NCBI RefSeq assembly: GCF_030867095.1
Contig: NC_081826.1
Location: 247,918,251 to 247,982,250 of the forward strand
From: Alligator mississippiensis
Lineage: Eukaryota > Chordata > Crocodylia > Alligatoridae
Direction of reading: 5' to 3'
Length of the DNA: 64,000 nucleotides
Part shown: positions 11,621 to 24,484 of the stretch, one piece after another
Layout: every line of letters starts with the position of its first letter
Numbering within the stretch: position 1 is the stretch's first letter
Made by a program: the position numbers and the translations under genes
The notes under the pieces: generated by a model
What the model was told of the DNA's origin: nothing
What the model saw: the letters and a program-made list of their open reading frames with translations, nothing else
The model's database searches: none

Positions 11621-13721
11621 CTGTATGTAATAAAGGAGGCCTATCAAACATACAGCCAATATAGCTGTTCCATATGGTGTGCTGAGCTACTGGAAAGTTG
11701 AGGGAATGAGATCAGGCAGCATGGCCTGCAAAGAATTTGGAGACTGTGGGCCTTGATGGACATTGCTGTCAGTGGTACGAAGGCAAGTGAGGTCTGTGCA
11801 GATAGAGCCCTTGATTACCCTGTGGTTTCCAAACCCCTTAAGTTGCTCCTGGATGCCTGAGGCTGCACCGACCCCCGCATCACTGCCACTCCTCTGGATC
11901 TGCCACAGCTGCCACTAGCCCTGCAGGTCAAGCAGGTGGAGCCTTGAAGTCTGGAGCCCAGAACCCAGGGTGACTTTGAAACCCTTGTAATAAAGAGATG
12001 ATGCACAAGCATGTATTTGGTTTGGCTGTATTAGTTGAGAACATTAGGACAGCATGTCTAAGAGAAAAAGTTTATATAAATAGGAAAAATGTTTTAGATC
12101 TGTTCGAAGAAGCTGATGAACTCAAAGAGAATTCCAGTACAGTCAGAGCATAATGTCATTTTTATATTTTGGCGCTGCCATTTGGAATGGATGGATGCAG
12201 AAGGTGGCAATTATGATTCATAACTAAAATGATGAGATATGAAGATGGGTTAAAATAACTGAAAATAATGTTGTTTGGAAGTAAAGATGGCAAAAGGGAT
12301 CAATGGGATGTGGATGTAATAACTATGTCAGAATGAGCCATTTGTTTTATTACAATGCTGATAAAACCAAAGGAAACGTACATGGAAATTAAAAGAGAGA
12401 AAATTAGTGAGGATCTCAAGAAGCATTTTTCATGAAAAGAATCTTAATAGTCCAAGCTACATTCAGGAGTAAGTTGTTCAGATAAAAAATGTGATTCAAA
12501 AAATAGATATGTGAAATGTCATGCTGGTAGGAGCTAGCTCTGATGGACTGTCTAGTATATATCCTTCCCTCAAAATTTCCTTTGATTCTGGTGACTGGCT
12601 AGATGTATACTATAAATATTGAAAACAACTGCATATATAGTGGAGTAAATATTGCTTGTACAGCCTAATTATTTTATAACCCTTAAGAGTTGTTGATTTA
12701 TTCTTAGGAAACAAAATAAGTAATCTGCAAAGCGCTATACATTTTTTAGAAACTTAATAAGAGGAAATTGGAATTTTCAGCTCCATCTGAGACCAACAAA
12801 AATATAGTATTAGCACAGTAAATTGCTGTCATGTTCAAATTGCCAGAAGCAATTTAGTCTGTATATATAAGAACAAAATCACAAGATCAAATCAATATGT
12901 TTTTCCCATGTTTGTGAAGAAAAGATAATTGATTAGTATAGTGGGTCACAGCTACACTAATGTACCACTCAATAGATAACATCATGTTTCTTTCTTTAGA
13001 ATGAACACTAGCTCATAATGCTCACTTACACACATCTTAATTATTTTGTTCTGTAGCCAGAAAATGGAATACTAACTCATTAACCTCCTTTGCCTTACTA
13101 GGAGATGCTTCTTAATGTTTATGCCTGTTTGGACCTGCAGTTATTCCCATAGAATGCAAAGGTACTGATTAGCAAAGCTGGTCAGCTGCAAGTTCCCTAT
13201 TGCTGCTTAATGTATTCAGTAATCTGCTCATGATGATTCAAGCCCATTCTTATCAGCAAATGGAAATTTCATATATTGTTTTTTCCTGCTTCTAGAAGCT
13301 AAACTGTTTCTGCAAATACTCTCACTGACCAATAGACCATTCTGTTGGTGACACATGATTAAGAGATCTTATAGACAACAATAAAATGGTGATTTAAACC
13401 CAAGAAATGTTACTTATAACAAGCAGTCCTGTTACCAATGAATAATGACCCATAGTTAATGAATTGTTAATGTCCTCTAAAAGCTGAAGTATAAATGTGC
13501 CAGGAAGAGAATTAGATTTTACAAACCATTGTCGGATTTCTTAGGGTTATGAAACCGGATAAAAACAAAGAAATCCAAATCAGCAAACAATAATGTTACT
13601 GTCATTGGAAATTTAAAAAAAAATTAGAGAATGGACAGAGCCAAACAATAATCTAAATCCCTACAGGCATTCAACATACCTTTTCTATTAAACATCCTTT
13701 CTGAGCAAACACCATAATCAC
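11621..13721. other. No recognisable feature
   Basis: Two kilobases of AT-rich, non-coding sequence. I looked for acceptor-open frame-donor combinations and for named repeats and found none that I can support. Confidence 0.4.
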
Positions 13722-14551
13722 CAGGGATCCTAGTTTTCTCCAATAAAAAAAATAACAAATTCTCTGACAAAAAATTGCAAATTCTCTGATTAACCCCCCC
13801 AATCCATTATTAAAATTAAAAGCTCCCTGCAGCCCCCCCTATCCCTGCTGCTGTCCCTCACTCACCCCACAATGACCCCCCAGCCCTGCTGGTGACCCTC
13901 ACTCACCCCCAAAGCCATCCTAACCCTGCTGGTGCCCCTCATTGTCCCCACAACAGCCCCCCAGCCTACTCGTGCCTCTTGCCCCCACCCACAAGCCCTA
14001 CCCCTGGCCCTGCTGGAGGGGGACCCCAGCTGCCAGGGCTATGGAGTCAGGGACCAAAGTCTGCAGCTCCCTGTCCCCAACAGCAGGCAGCTGCAGTAGA
14101 AGCATCATGGAGCCGGCTCCCCCACTGCTCTACCTGCTCAGGTTGGGGCAGGGCTGGTTCCTGGCCCCCCAGCCCTGCTGGTACCCCCCAGCCATGACCC
14201 ACAACTCCCCAGCCCTGCTAGAGGGGTCCCCAGCCCCCTGCAAGCCCCACTTACTTCAGGCTGCAGGAGAAGAGTGAGGCTGAACGGAGCTATGACTGAC
14301 TGAGAGCCTCAGGCCCTGCCCTTCCCCTTCCCCTTCCCCTCCCCCTTCAGGCAGGGCTGGGGGCTTCCCACCCTGTTTGCAAACAGCTCTTGCAGTCTGG
14401 AGCTCTACCAGCCTGCAGAGCTGTTTGCAAAAGCAGGGAATACACAGCTTTCTCTGCTAAAGGAGAAACCCACGTTTTCTCCAATAAAAAGGGAAAATCC
14501 ATGGTTTTCTCTTTTTTTTTTTCCATGGGAAATGGAAAACCAAGATCCCTG
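13722..14551. mobile_element. Non-autonomous hAT-type element, copy A
   Basis: Left end 'cagggatcctagttttctcc' and the reverse complement of the right end 'cagggatcttggttttcca' form terminal inverted repeats. The flanks read 'taatcacc' and 'caatcacc', a 7-of-8 match consistent with the 8-bp target duplication of hAT elements (with one base of ambiguity at the edge). The interior (about 13830-14000) is a degenerate C-rich minisatellite built on 'ccctgctggtg'. No transposase is present. Open frames of about 100 codons here come from composition. Confidence 0.65.
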
Positions 14552-14796
14552 CAATCACCATTAGGGTCTTACAATGTTTTGGTAAGAAATGCAGTGGGTT
14601 AGAGTTGAACTGTTTCTAAAGTAAAACAAAAGGTTACTTAAAAAATACCCAATCAGCCAAACAGGACCACTGAGGGGATGTGACTTCACTCAGATTTGTT
14701 AGAGCTTTCCAAATAATACCGAGAGAGAGAAACTGAGGAAAATCTTTCTATCTGGATCTTAAAAATATGTATTTAGGCAGCTATTTACATTTTTAG

Positions 14797-14871
14797 AGCC
14801 CAGTCCGCAAAGGTATTTGGGCATTTAATGCCCACTCCAGTCAAATACTTAAATACCTTTTGTAGGTCTGA
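14797..14871. mobile_element. Small palindromic MITE
   Basis: Inverted arms 'gcccagtccgcaaaggtattt' type (14798-14820) and 'aaataccttttgtaggtctg' (14851-14870). This matches a short hairpin element type also seen at 26049-26142, 30666-30723 and, split by an insertion, at 62825-63300. Confidence 0.5.
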
Positions 14872-15457
14872 ACTTAAAGGCTGGATCCAAATAATTCTTG
14901 CGATCATGTAAGTGGGACTTTAGGCAGCTAATTTAAAAGACGTGATCTGCAGGATGGAACAACTTGGCACAGGCTAGGTGACTTTGGCGGCACATCAGCA
15001 GTGAAGGAGGCGGAGGGAGTTTGCCTGCACCCATGCCAGAGCCAGGTGGCTGAGAGATGCTCCCATGCCCTCACAGCTTCTAGCCCCCAGTTCCCCAGCT
15101 GGAATGTGAGCACAGCTTCCAGCCAGAGGGGAACTACATCCTTGCCACCATTCCTTCTCCCCACTCCCTGGCTGCAGCGTGGGTGCAGCTTCCAGTTGAG
15201 AGGGCACCAAGCAGGGCTGCACAAGCAGGGATCCACACTGCAGCAGCTTCTCCCTGATCTTCAGTCAGAGGAAGGCGGTGGGTAGTGAGAAGCAGCAGTG
15301 ATGTAAGTGCAGCTGCTTGGCCCCAGTGCAGCTCCTCACTGCCCAGCTCCAGCATGTGTTCCGGCAGAGGCAAAGCCCTCCATCTCCAGGGGCCAGATCC
15401 AGTGCCTCCACAGGCCAGATCTTGCCCACAGGCCATATGTTGTTGACCCCTGATCTA
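14872..15457. mobile_element. Probable hAT-type element, right end only
   Basis: The right end 'gttgttgacccctg' (to 15457) is a typical hAT terminus of the kind seen at 21562 and 34452. The GC-rich interior from about 14990 fits the body of such an element. I did not find the matching left terminus. A 102-codon and several shorter frames here are chance. Confidence 0.35.
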
Positions 15458-15603
15458 AATCAAGCCTGCTCCAATGGCCAAGAACTGTCTAAGCACCTTC
15501 CTCTTGCCTTAAAAGTTTCCTAGGTACCAAAACTCCATTCTAATGCAAATCATAGTTAAAAGGCACCTCAAATCTGCCTATGCCTCTGATTGATAAGGCA
15601 TTC

Positions 15604-15903
15604 AGGGCATTTACACACATGCTTCAGGAATGCTCAAATTAAAGTGCTCAGAGCATCATGTGTATCAGTGTCCCCTCACTGAAAAAGGTGGTGGGGGCAC
15701 TTTAACTAAAGCTTGTTGAACAAGCTTTAGTTAAAGCACCCCCCTGTCATTTTTTAGCACAGGGACACTGATACACATGATGCTGGAGTCTGCTGGAGCA
15801 CGGTAATTACTATGCTCCAGCAAACTTAACTAATCAAGTCTGCTCTGATGTGCTGTAATTACAATGCATCTGAGCACCCTTGCTGCACATGTATAGGAGC
15901 CCT
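15604..15903. mobile_element. MITE, 'gggcacatctaca' family, copy 2, with long hairpin
   Basis: The ends 'agggcatttacacacatgc' and 'cacatgtataggagccct' are imperfect inverted repeats. The interior holds a very clean hairpin: 22 bases at 15653-15674 are exactly complementary to 15762-15783. The centre is a second palindrome around 15700-15737 ('taactaaagcttgtt' / 'aacaagctttagtta'). No coding capacity. Confidence 0.6.
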
Positions 15904-16184
15904 CACAGAGCATATTTAATGCTTCGACACCAAAGGCTAAACAGCAACTTTAATTTCAGTGGACAGTACCCATGGCAGAAGGGAGTCCTGGGTTCCAGAA
16001 GCTGCTGACAGGATATTTTCTTCTTTTTTTTTAACCAATAACTATTTTAAGCCATCAAAAGGGTTCAAGGAAAGAGACTCTGCTTACTCATTCTCTTTCT
16101 GTCCCCATTTGTCTCACATTTTTGCCTGCTTAGTGGCCAAGCCCTAATACGACAGGTGAAAAGTACCCCTAGGCAGCCTATTCT

Positions 16185-16260
16185 GTACCTTAGTAGCTAA
16201 GGAACTCTCCTGGGAAGTGGGAGATGCGAATTTGAACTCCCCTGGGTGCAGGGAGGAAAG
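16185..16260 (+). mobile_element. tRNA-derived SINE head
   Basis: A-box-like 'ttagtagctaaggaac' and B-box-like 'gcgaatttgaactcc' (16226-16240) lie at the usual spacing for a tRNA-derived SINE head. It does not fold into a full tRNA with an acceptor stem, so it is not called a tRNA gene. The downstream body is not recognisable. Confidence 0.5.
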
Positions 16261-17220
16261 TGGTGGAGGGGTCTTGAGCTCTCCCACTTCCTGTGAAAGT
16301 GTTATTTTGCAGAAAATGATGCCATCTCTGTCTTTATCACTCCATGTCTGAGTGCAGCTACAGGTTCTATATTTTGCATTGAACTGAGTGCTGCTGTCAT
16401 TGTGAGTCAGATACCTCTGAGGGCATTAATGGGGTTCAAGATGATAAGCCCCACTGTTATGCAGTCCTGAATCAGAGTCCTTGGCTTCAAGGAGGAGTGA
16501 GAGTTCAGAAATATAACTTTACAAGCTGACAAACTCTATGCTGAATACCGGAAAAGAAGTTGCATTCAGAGATTGGGAAGAGTGCCCAGATTGCCAACAG
16601 GAATAACAGAGAGTGAGGGAGATGAAGGCCAAAACCAATGAGTATTACTTGGAAATCCTCCTAGAGAAGAGCAGAAAGAAGTCAAACCAACCAACAGAAT
16701 TGGGAAATCCTGGTGACCCATCTCCTAGGGCGGGAGGAGAGAAGGGTAGGAGAACAAGCAAGAGAGTGTCATCCAAACTGAGTCCAACATGTCAACAGTG
16801 ACCTGATTTAAGAACGATAAAACAATTCCACCATATAATTTACCTCGATGATTTCAGTAGGCACCTCCAAGGTAGCCTGGTGCCAATTCGGTCACACTGG
16901 AATAAGCACCATAAATTTGTCGGTAGTCACACAAGAATTTCTAATTATCCCATATACAATTATCTCTTACTGACACAAGCAGCTAGCCAGTTTTCAAGGT
17001 CCAGTGTATTGTTTGTTTTGAGAAGAAAACTAGGTGGAGGCATGATCACAAGTTTAGGCTTGTCTCATAACCACAACCTTCTGGAACCTGACATTCATAC
17101 AGCAGAACGGTCATGTATTTTCTAGATAATAGTGCTTTACCACATGTAGCTCTTGGGCATACTAACACTGTTACATTTTTCCTCTTGGCAAGAATATTGC
17201 CTACAATGTGATCACTAGTC
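16261..17220. other. No recognisable feature
   Basis: Non-coding sequence. Short open frames (62 and 81 codons) show no known domain. Confidence 0.4.
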
Positions 17221-18130
17221 TCATTGTAAGGGACAAGTTCCCAGAATTGTTCCCTGTTTTGAGTCGCTGCAGTGGAGTTCAGGCCCAGAGGTTTCTGGAA
17301 GGGCTAAACTCTTGAACCTTAATGAAGTGATGACCTTTCCAGTACTGGGCATACTCAGTGGTGCCCACATTGGGTGGGAGGGAATATAAAGTGAAATTAG
17401 TATGTTTAAGTGATTGACAGGTACAGTCTGTGTGCAATGGTGAGGTGATATGTGCAATAGAGTGGTAACGTGTATACAGGCATATGATTGGTCTGTCAGT
17501 GATTGACAGGAATTATGTGTTCTGAGTGTATACATGGGTGCTGATCAGACACGTTGTTGTCCCTTGCCCCTGAAAATTTGTTCCCTGGAAGTTTGACTGG
17601 TGTGCAGCACTGTCGTGGAATATGCCATGTTGTTGCATCATTGTGTGCATGTGACAAGGATCATCGGTCAGTTGGACCAAGAAGCATGAGTGTGCTTGGT
17701 GTGGGTGGTTGTGTGACCGGTACGTATGAAGCTGGAGGGCCAGCCGCTAGCCTGCAAAGACCCAGCGTGAGTGATAGCTCACTGTGACTGACAGAGAGTG
17801 TGGGCCTGGGAAGCCAAGATCTCCTCCGTGTGTGTGTGTGCATGTGTGTCTGCAGTATGCCTGGTGAGCACCTGAAGAGTGTCTAGGCTATCACTGGTGT
17901 AAGGTTTGGGGAGAGTGTGTAGATGCTTTCTATTGCCACTTGTGTCTTGTTGTATTTTTGGTTAGTTGGAGGTGAATTTTGCTGAATGTGTTTGTTCTAT
18001 TGTTGAAATATATTGTATGTGGTAGATAGCTTGTTATGGTTGATGTCGTTGGTATTAATATACCATATATGAATGTCACAAGATACCATCTTGTTTGAAC
18101 CTTAAGTATAGTCAGTGTTTATTGCATGCC
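17221..18130. other. TG-rich block of unknown origin
   Basis: This stretch is rich in TG dinucleotides and holds a TATA-like 'gaatataaagtg' near 17389 and a TG microsatellite near 17828-17850. It could be an old LTR beginning 'tgtaaggg' at 17225, but I found no matching end or target duplication. Confidence 0.3.
17828..17850. repeat. (TG)n microsatellite, interrupted
   Basis: A run of alternating tg with a 'ca' interruption. Short and unremarkable. Confidence 0.8.
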
Positions 18131-21100
18131 CATTCACCAGCACTGGCCAGATTCATTAGCCTGAGTTGGTAAGAAATTAATCACCCACCCCTTTCAACAG
18201 AGGGAGGTTTGGAGGACTAACAACCCTCACTTGCATTCATTTGCATATTGTAATTCCCTTGTTCAACATCATGACCAAATTTAATAGTAATCAAGGTCTC
18301 TCTTTTTTGCTCTCTTTTTGCAGAAATGTTTCCCTAATTAATGCAATTTATTTTATCTTGATTATTGTTAAAGCAACATCGTTTTCACTTTCCAGTCATT
18401 TTATGAGATATGCACTAATAGCTATATCAAGGACATCTGGCTACAGCTACACAATGGTGCCAATTTTGTTCTTTCAACTAGACTATCATACAATATGAAT
18501 TTGGGTGCAGTGAATGTAAGCCCTAATGAGTACCGTGAATATGTGTTTGAAGTATAGAAATTGAGCCATGCAATTATCAGTGCCATTATTTGTTACTTTT
18601 GCCTTGAGATATATATTGCTTCAAATGCAAAAACGACCAACTGCACATTGTTTGGCATGCTAAAAGGAAAGAATTACACAGGTAGTACAATGGAATGTCA
18701 CAACCGCTGCTTTATTGAGAATGAACTGCTCGATTTTAAAGAAATTAATCTAACAAGAAATCTGTTACCAGATGCCTATCAGTAAGAGTCAGAAGCAGGT
18801 AGGATAATGCACCAAGATACATAGCATGAGAAGGGCCTGGAGAGGAGATATCATCTAATTTCTCTTCAGATAACTCCTATAACTAACCCCAGAAATGCCA
18901 ACACATTTCCATGTATGGCATTGCATCCTGGACCAACTTGTTTCAACTCCCTTGTGAAAAGATGCATCAGGCTGCTGCCAGATATTTATATATTAAAAGC
19001 AATTAGTAATATTCTACATGGCTATTTTCATTTTGAGGCACAATATGCAGTCCCTCTATTCCAAAGAATGATGTGTGTCCATTAAGTACTGCAAAATTTT
19101 ACTGCATGTTCTATTGAGGTGCATATGACCCTTTATGTGAAGTTAAAATGAATCAGCACTAATCAACTATCAAGTTAATTGAAAATGGTTGGACATGGTA
19201 TTAGTAAGCTCCTAGAAAATGAGTTAATTGAACAATGGCACAGAATCATTCCTCTTTGAAGCATAATGAAGGATAAAGGGTTAGCAAATGATCTGTAGTC
19301 ACAATGGTGTTCTATGCTTAAACTTTCCCAACTGCAGAAAGAAGTTCATGCATACATGAAGCTTTTCATTATTCCTTTAAAATACTTCTTTTCATTTTTT
19401 AGTTAAAGCTATGGTTCTATTTCCCTTTATTTGCATGTCACTAGACTGTGACCTAATTTTCCCATAGGGAGAGGGAGGGGCTATGGGCCCATTGCTTTCA
19501 CCCCATCTCCTTCCCCAATTTGGTGACTGAACTCTGGGTAGAGCTTTAATTCTGCTTACATTGCAGCTGGAGCATCTGCAGGGCTCCAGAAAGTATCAGA
19601 CAGGCACAAACAGAAGAATGTGATTTCAGTAGAGCTTGAAGGGACTAAGAAAGGAACTGAGCATCACCTGTCTTCATGTGCTCAGAGTAAAACACCTATG
19701 AACCATTGCTTAAACATAGCAGATTATTCTGTAACTGCACTGTCTAGACTACAGACAGTTTTTTGCATGTGTTTGTTTTGGATAAGATGAAGACCAGATT
19801 TCCACAGGGGATCACATACTAGAAAAAGTTGTTTTAGGATCATGTTTCAAAAAATGTTCTCTGAGTCAATATTGGACTTATGTTTTCCAATTCCAATATT
19901 CACATAATTTTGCTTAAGTAACTCTCAAACTTTTCCCAGTAAAACTAAATACATGTATTGTTTCACTAGAGCTAAATTGCTGAATGTCACATTTACTTTA
20001 TGAATGTGAGATTATATCTAGTTTTTTTGTTCCCAAGCAGAATGTTTTGAACCTGACCAAGTGTGTCTTATTATGGATCTGACTTTTCTGAGCTTGTATT
20101 TTCAGTCTGCTCAGTGACTGAACAAGTCAAAAAATGAATACAAGACTAATGCTTATACCACATCGTGAATCACAATATAGGAAGTTGTATTCCTTGGCCC
20201 AGCAAGGCCAGCTAAAGCTAACTCTCCCTGTAGAACAGAAACTCAAGAGCCCTGTCAAGATATGGCATTTTTGTCACATTTTCATTTTTAAAATGTCAGT
20301 TCACACTGAGATTTGAACGTAAGGCAGAGGGATAGTAGTTTGGTGGCCTTTTGCTCATTCCATTTTTGTTTGATGTGAATTTATGCATTAATACCTACTG
20401 ATATGTGACATTTCTAGACAGAATATGTGTTGTAACATGAAAAGCCAAGAACTTCTGAAAGGCGTCATGGTTTTTCAAAAGTTGTCTACGTAGCATACAA
20501 CGTGTTTGATACAAGGTTCAGCTTTGTACATTTGTCATCACACAAACTGCACCACATACCCTGGGGAGTTGGTCTGTAAATTTCTAACCCTTTTCACCTA
20601 GAAATGAATTAAACCATTTAAAGGAGAGCACAGAGGCTGTATTCTGAGGCTTAGGACTTACTTTGTTCTTGGTTGCAACTCAACCCACAGAAAGAATCAT
20701 TCACGCACACAGACATTCACAGGTCCAGGTTTATGATTAATCCTGCTGCAGTGTGCTTGTACATGTACAACAACAATGGCTCCTTTGTGGAACATGATGG
20801 GCTGAAACAAGGAGACAGTATGTTCAGTCAGTCTCTTTGACCATTTCGAAAAATGTTCAGAATCAGCCCAAGTTAAAAGATGATAATTTCTTGTTTTCTA
20901 AATTTGCTTTAAAATGTGCTGTGTGTGCCCATAGTTATATGTGAAAGGAAGAGTGAAAAAGAGAGAGAGATAAGCATGTTTAATAATTATATATGCAGTT
21001 GTTCTACTGCAACTTAAAATAAATGTCTCTTTGGAACTTAACATCAATGAATGTTCTTTTTCCCTGATGTCTTTAGGGAATGCTCTCTGTAGCACTTTGG

Positions 21101-21254
21101 CTTTCCTTCTCACCTTTGTTGCTAAAAGGTTAGTTCTTGCTAGCATCTGTCTAAATTTAAACTGTCTTTTCTGTTCAGATATATTGTGCTACATTTTTAT
21201 TATACAATAGCAGTGAAATAAGGATTAAAAACTTGAGGAGTACACACCATTTTT
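18131..21254. other. No recognisable feature
   Basis: Three kilobases of AT-rich DNA without recognisable repeats or exons. Short open frames (60-85 codons) have no recognisable domain. Confidence 0.4.
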
Positions 21255-21262
21255 AACTAGAA

Positions 21263-21562
21263 CAGGAGTCCGCAACCTACAGCCCATGGGCTGGATATGG
21301 CCTGCAAAGGGATTGAATCCAGCCCACAAAGACTAATCCAGTTCATATTTTACTAAGGGCACGCCAATCCACAGCTATAATCTCTTCCTCCTTTTCCTAA
21401 TGGTGTGTCCATGCTTCTAGTTGCTCCAGCCCACTGCTCCAGCCTGCTTCTCACTGCAGACTGTTCACAGTCGCTGGAGTGGTAGGAGGGGAATGGTGAG
21501 CTGCAGCACTGGCTGGGTTGCAAGCTGTGGCCCCCCCACTCCTAAAAGATTGCTGACTCCTG
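21263..21562. mobile_element. Non-autonomous hAT element, 300 bp
   Basis: Termini 'caggagtccgcaacct' and 'agattgctgactcctg' are inverted repeats of the common vertebrate hAT type (consensus caggggtc-gcaacc). The flanks 'aactagaa' (21255-21262) and 'aactggaa' (21563-21570) form an 8-bp target duplication with one difference. The left interior reads 'cagcccatgggctgg', the usual subterminal palindrome. No transposase. Confidence 0.85.
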
Positions 21563-21570
21563 AACTGGAA

Positions 21571-23746
21571 TAAAGAAATGGTGAATTGAGCCTGCAATCC
21601 TTCACTGCCATTCCTAAGTAGGGACCAAGGTGTCATAACCACAGCTACTGTTAGGTTCAGAGAAGAACAGCAGTCACAGGATCCTACTTCTTCAACCCTA
21701 CACTAAGGTGTTGGTGCCAGTAAATTTTCCAGCTAGGTACATTAACAGGCCATACCTCTTTCCTGTCCTTCATTTCCCAAGTTCCCCTCCTCTTTTGCCA
21801 GGATTTGGTCTGTCTACAGGAATACATGGAGATTTCATTTGATACCTTGCTAGCTCTCCTAATCTATGCAGTAGAGATTCAAAATTGACTTTGCAAGTTT
21901 TGCCCCTTATTACCTATCCCCATAGTTGACTGTTCAGAAGTAGTGTTTGTACAAGAGCCAATATTATTGATTCAGAAAACAGAAATCATGTACATTACTT
22001 GTAATCATATTTCTTTTCCTTTATTCATTTCTTAGTTTATGAATTTATTATTCATTCATTTGAGGGAGGTTTGGGATTTTTTTTTTATTTGATTTGATTT
22101 AATTTAATCTGTTTGGAGCATTTAAAGATCATTCCTGAAATACAGTGTACATGCGTTGTATACTGACTGATATAATCCTCTTTTATGTCATGATGCTCAG
22201 TGGCATGGATATTAGGAATATTTCAGTAGATCAGTGTGTACCCTGTTCATCTTTTATATTCATTTCTCAGACATCTGAATTGCCTTTGCTAAAATAATAA
22301 TTACTCTGGTTAACAATCTGTGAAGTGTGAGGTCTGAGATGTCACTTCTTGTAAAGGGTTGAGAACAAAACAGAGAGAGGAAATAGCAATGTGCACGTTC
22401 TAAAATGTGCAATACATAGATTTACATAGAATTAACTGAAAACTGCTTCAGTAAAATAATATGCAAAGCAGTAAATTGGGAAAGGGGAGAGGAAGTGTAA
22501 ATAGAAACCCACACATCAAATTGGTGATAGACAGAAGGATTTGAGAAGTGCCAGACCCTCTGGTTTATTGTACTGAAAATAAAGGAGAATTAAGAGTCTG
22601 ATCTGTTTCCTTAAGAATAATAAATAAACTATTGACTTCAGTAGAGGGTCCAAACTGAGGGCCAGATTCTGAAACATTTTAATGTTGAAATAAATGAGTT
22701 TGCTCACAGAATATGTGACTAATCAACAGGATAAGGGACAACAGATTCTGAATCTTTACATTCAACTAAATGGTTATGCTGAATTTTGGTCTATTGCACC
22801 CAGTCAGTCCCACCAAATTCAGTAGGTCTTATTCACAGCTGGCTTTGGCTAATTTTTCAGCCTCAGGTATCACTATGTAAAGTGTCATTTGAATGAATGC
22901 CTTTTGAGATATACATTATGACAGCTTAATCTGTAATAGCAGATAGCAACCTCTGATTTGCTTTTTAAGAATCCTGTATATGATCATGTCTATATCACTT
23001 TAGCTAATAGTGTTAAAATAATGGCAAGATCCTGCTACTGTTTTGCACACAGATGTCACATGACTTCAGAGTGAAATTTTGTTCACAGTTTGACTGCAGA
23101 GCTGTGTTCATTTTAATTATTTTTTGAATAAGTTAGCGTAGCCAAACCGATTTCTGTTATGATAAATATACCTCTGGTCTTGTCATTGTTCAGTGTGTGG
23201 AACTGCCCTTGACTTCTGCAGGATTTCTGTGCATATACAGTGGCATGATAGGCCTAAAATAGTCATAACTGTCATTACTGATTACAGGTTTTCTGCAGAT
23301 TTAAATTCAATATATATGTATTTTCTCTCTCTCTCATTTTGAGTTATACATAGGGTTTGATTAAGGCTTCTTTACACCTGTCAGAGAGCAGGAAGCTGTT
23401 CACAAACCCAGAAACTTTGGGCAGTAACTCTATAGAAAAATCTCCTGGTGACAGGGGGCCACCATAAGGATTTCTGTATTATTCCTTTTTGATTCCTAGC
23501 AAAGGAGAAGTGACAAGGAAAAAGGTATATACCTAAAATGTTGCTATGTCTAGCTGGCCCTTAACTACCTGCATGGTGTTAGTCAGCTGTTGATACTTGT
23601 TATAAAATAAATCAGCTGATATTTGACTTTTTGGGATCAAAGGAACATGAAGATGCTCAAAGAGCCATTTTAGCTCCATCTCTAGTCCTCTGCTAGGCCC
23701 AGGCAGGTTCTCTGACACAGAATATGGCCCATTATAGTCACACGAT
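21571..23746. other. No recognisable feature
   Basis: AT-rich non-coding sequence. It includes a T run near 22079-22086 and a fragment near 22630-22680 ('gggccagattctgaa') that looks like the edge of a palindromic MITE but cannot be delimited. Confidence 0.4.
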
Positions 23747-24022
23747 GGGTGCATCTACATGTGCCACTACAGTGCTGTTGTTACTGCGCCATCATTTAGT
23801 ACTTTCTTTTGGAAGTACCAAAAGATGGTGCAGTAACAGCCCATACTACTGTGTGCCCCCCACACATGGTTATTTTAGGCACCGCGTTGCCATAGCAATG
23901 CATTATAATGAGGCAATGCGTTGCTACAGTGACATAGCTGTAGCATCATGATTTTTGCCTGTGGACACTACATCGCTATAATGCATTGCTACGGCAATGT
24001 AGTGTCATGTGTAGATGTACCC
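23747..24022. mobile_element. MITE, 'gggcacatctaca' family, copy 3
   Basis: Left end 'gggtgcatctacatgtg' and right end 'catgtgtagatgtaccc' are close inverted repeats. The interior is a series of nested palindromes ('gccatagcaatgcattata' against 'tataatgcattgctacggc'). No coding capacity. No clear target duplication was seen. Confidence 0.75.
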
Positions 24023-24189
24023 AGTATTTGGGTTTATCAGAACCAAACAAAATCAGTAAGATTCTTTCCTTTGGCTTGAGTGAGATTTGGATCAGACCTA
24101 GCAGTTCCACAGTTTCAAAGCTCTGCCTAAAGGTGCTGATAATGGTCTAGTTTAGGAACAGGTGCAGAAAGAGTGCAGCACCATGGTTG

Positions 24190-24460
24190 TTCACCCCTTT
24201 GACTATGCCACACACAAGCTCTTGGTCCAGGATCTAGCCAGAGCCCTGGCTTTCACTTGACTCCAGAGCTCAGGGGGTGAGTACTGCTGCCACAACTTAT
24301 CACCCCTTTCTCCTACTTCTGAATTCAGTAAGGAGGGGAAGGACAAACAGCAGCAGCATACCCCCTCCCCCAGGCTCTGAAGACTTATGAAAGCAAGGGC
24401 TCTGCCCAGACCTTGCTTCTGTCAGCTGGAGAGCTCAGAGCTCACTACTCATGTTGAGCT
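24190..24460. repeat. Fold-back repeat, family F, copy 1
   Basis: The arm around 24238-24285 ('cagagccctggctttca', 'cagagctcagggggtga') is an imperfect inverted copy of 24350-24406 ('ccctcccccaggctctgaa', 'gaaagcaagggctctg'). The centre has 'tcctacttctgaattcag'. The same centre and outer motif 'gagctcactactcatg' occur in the fold-back repeat at 31.8-32.1 kb, in the opposite orientation. Confidence 0.5.
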
Positions 24461-24484
24461 CCAGCTGGAACTGGTACTGACCAG

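Noticed and set aside
16185-16260. Possible tRNA gene
   Set aside because: Only A- and B-box-like sequences are present; there is no convincing acceptor stem or cloverleaf, so it is a SINE head.
17225-18130. Complete LTR in the TG-rich block
   Set aside because: There is a TATA-like box and a 'tgtaaggg' start, but no matching end, duplication or poly(A) signal at the right place.
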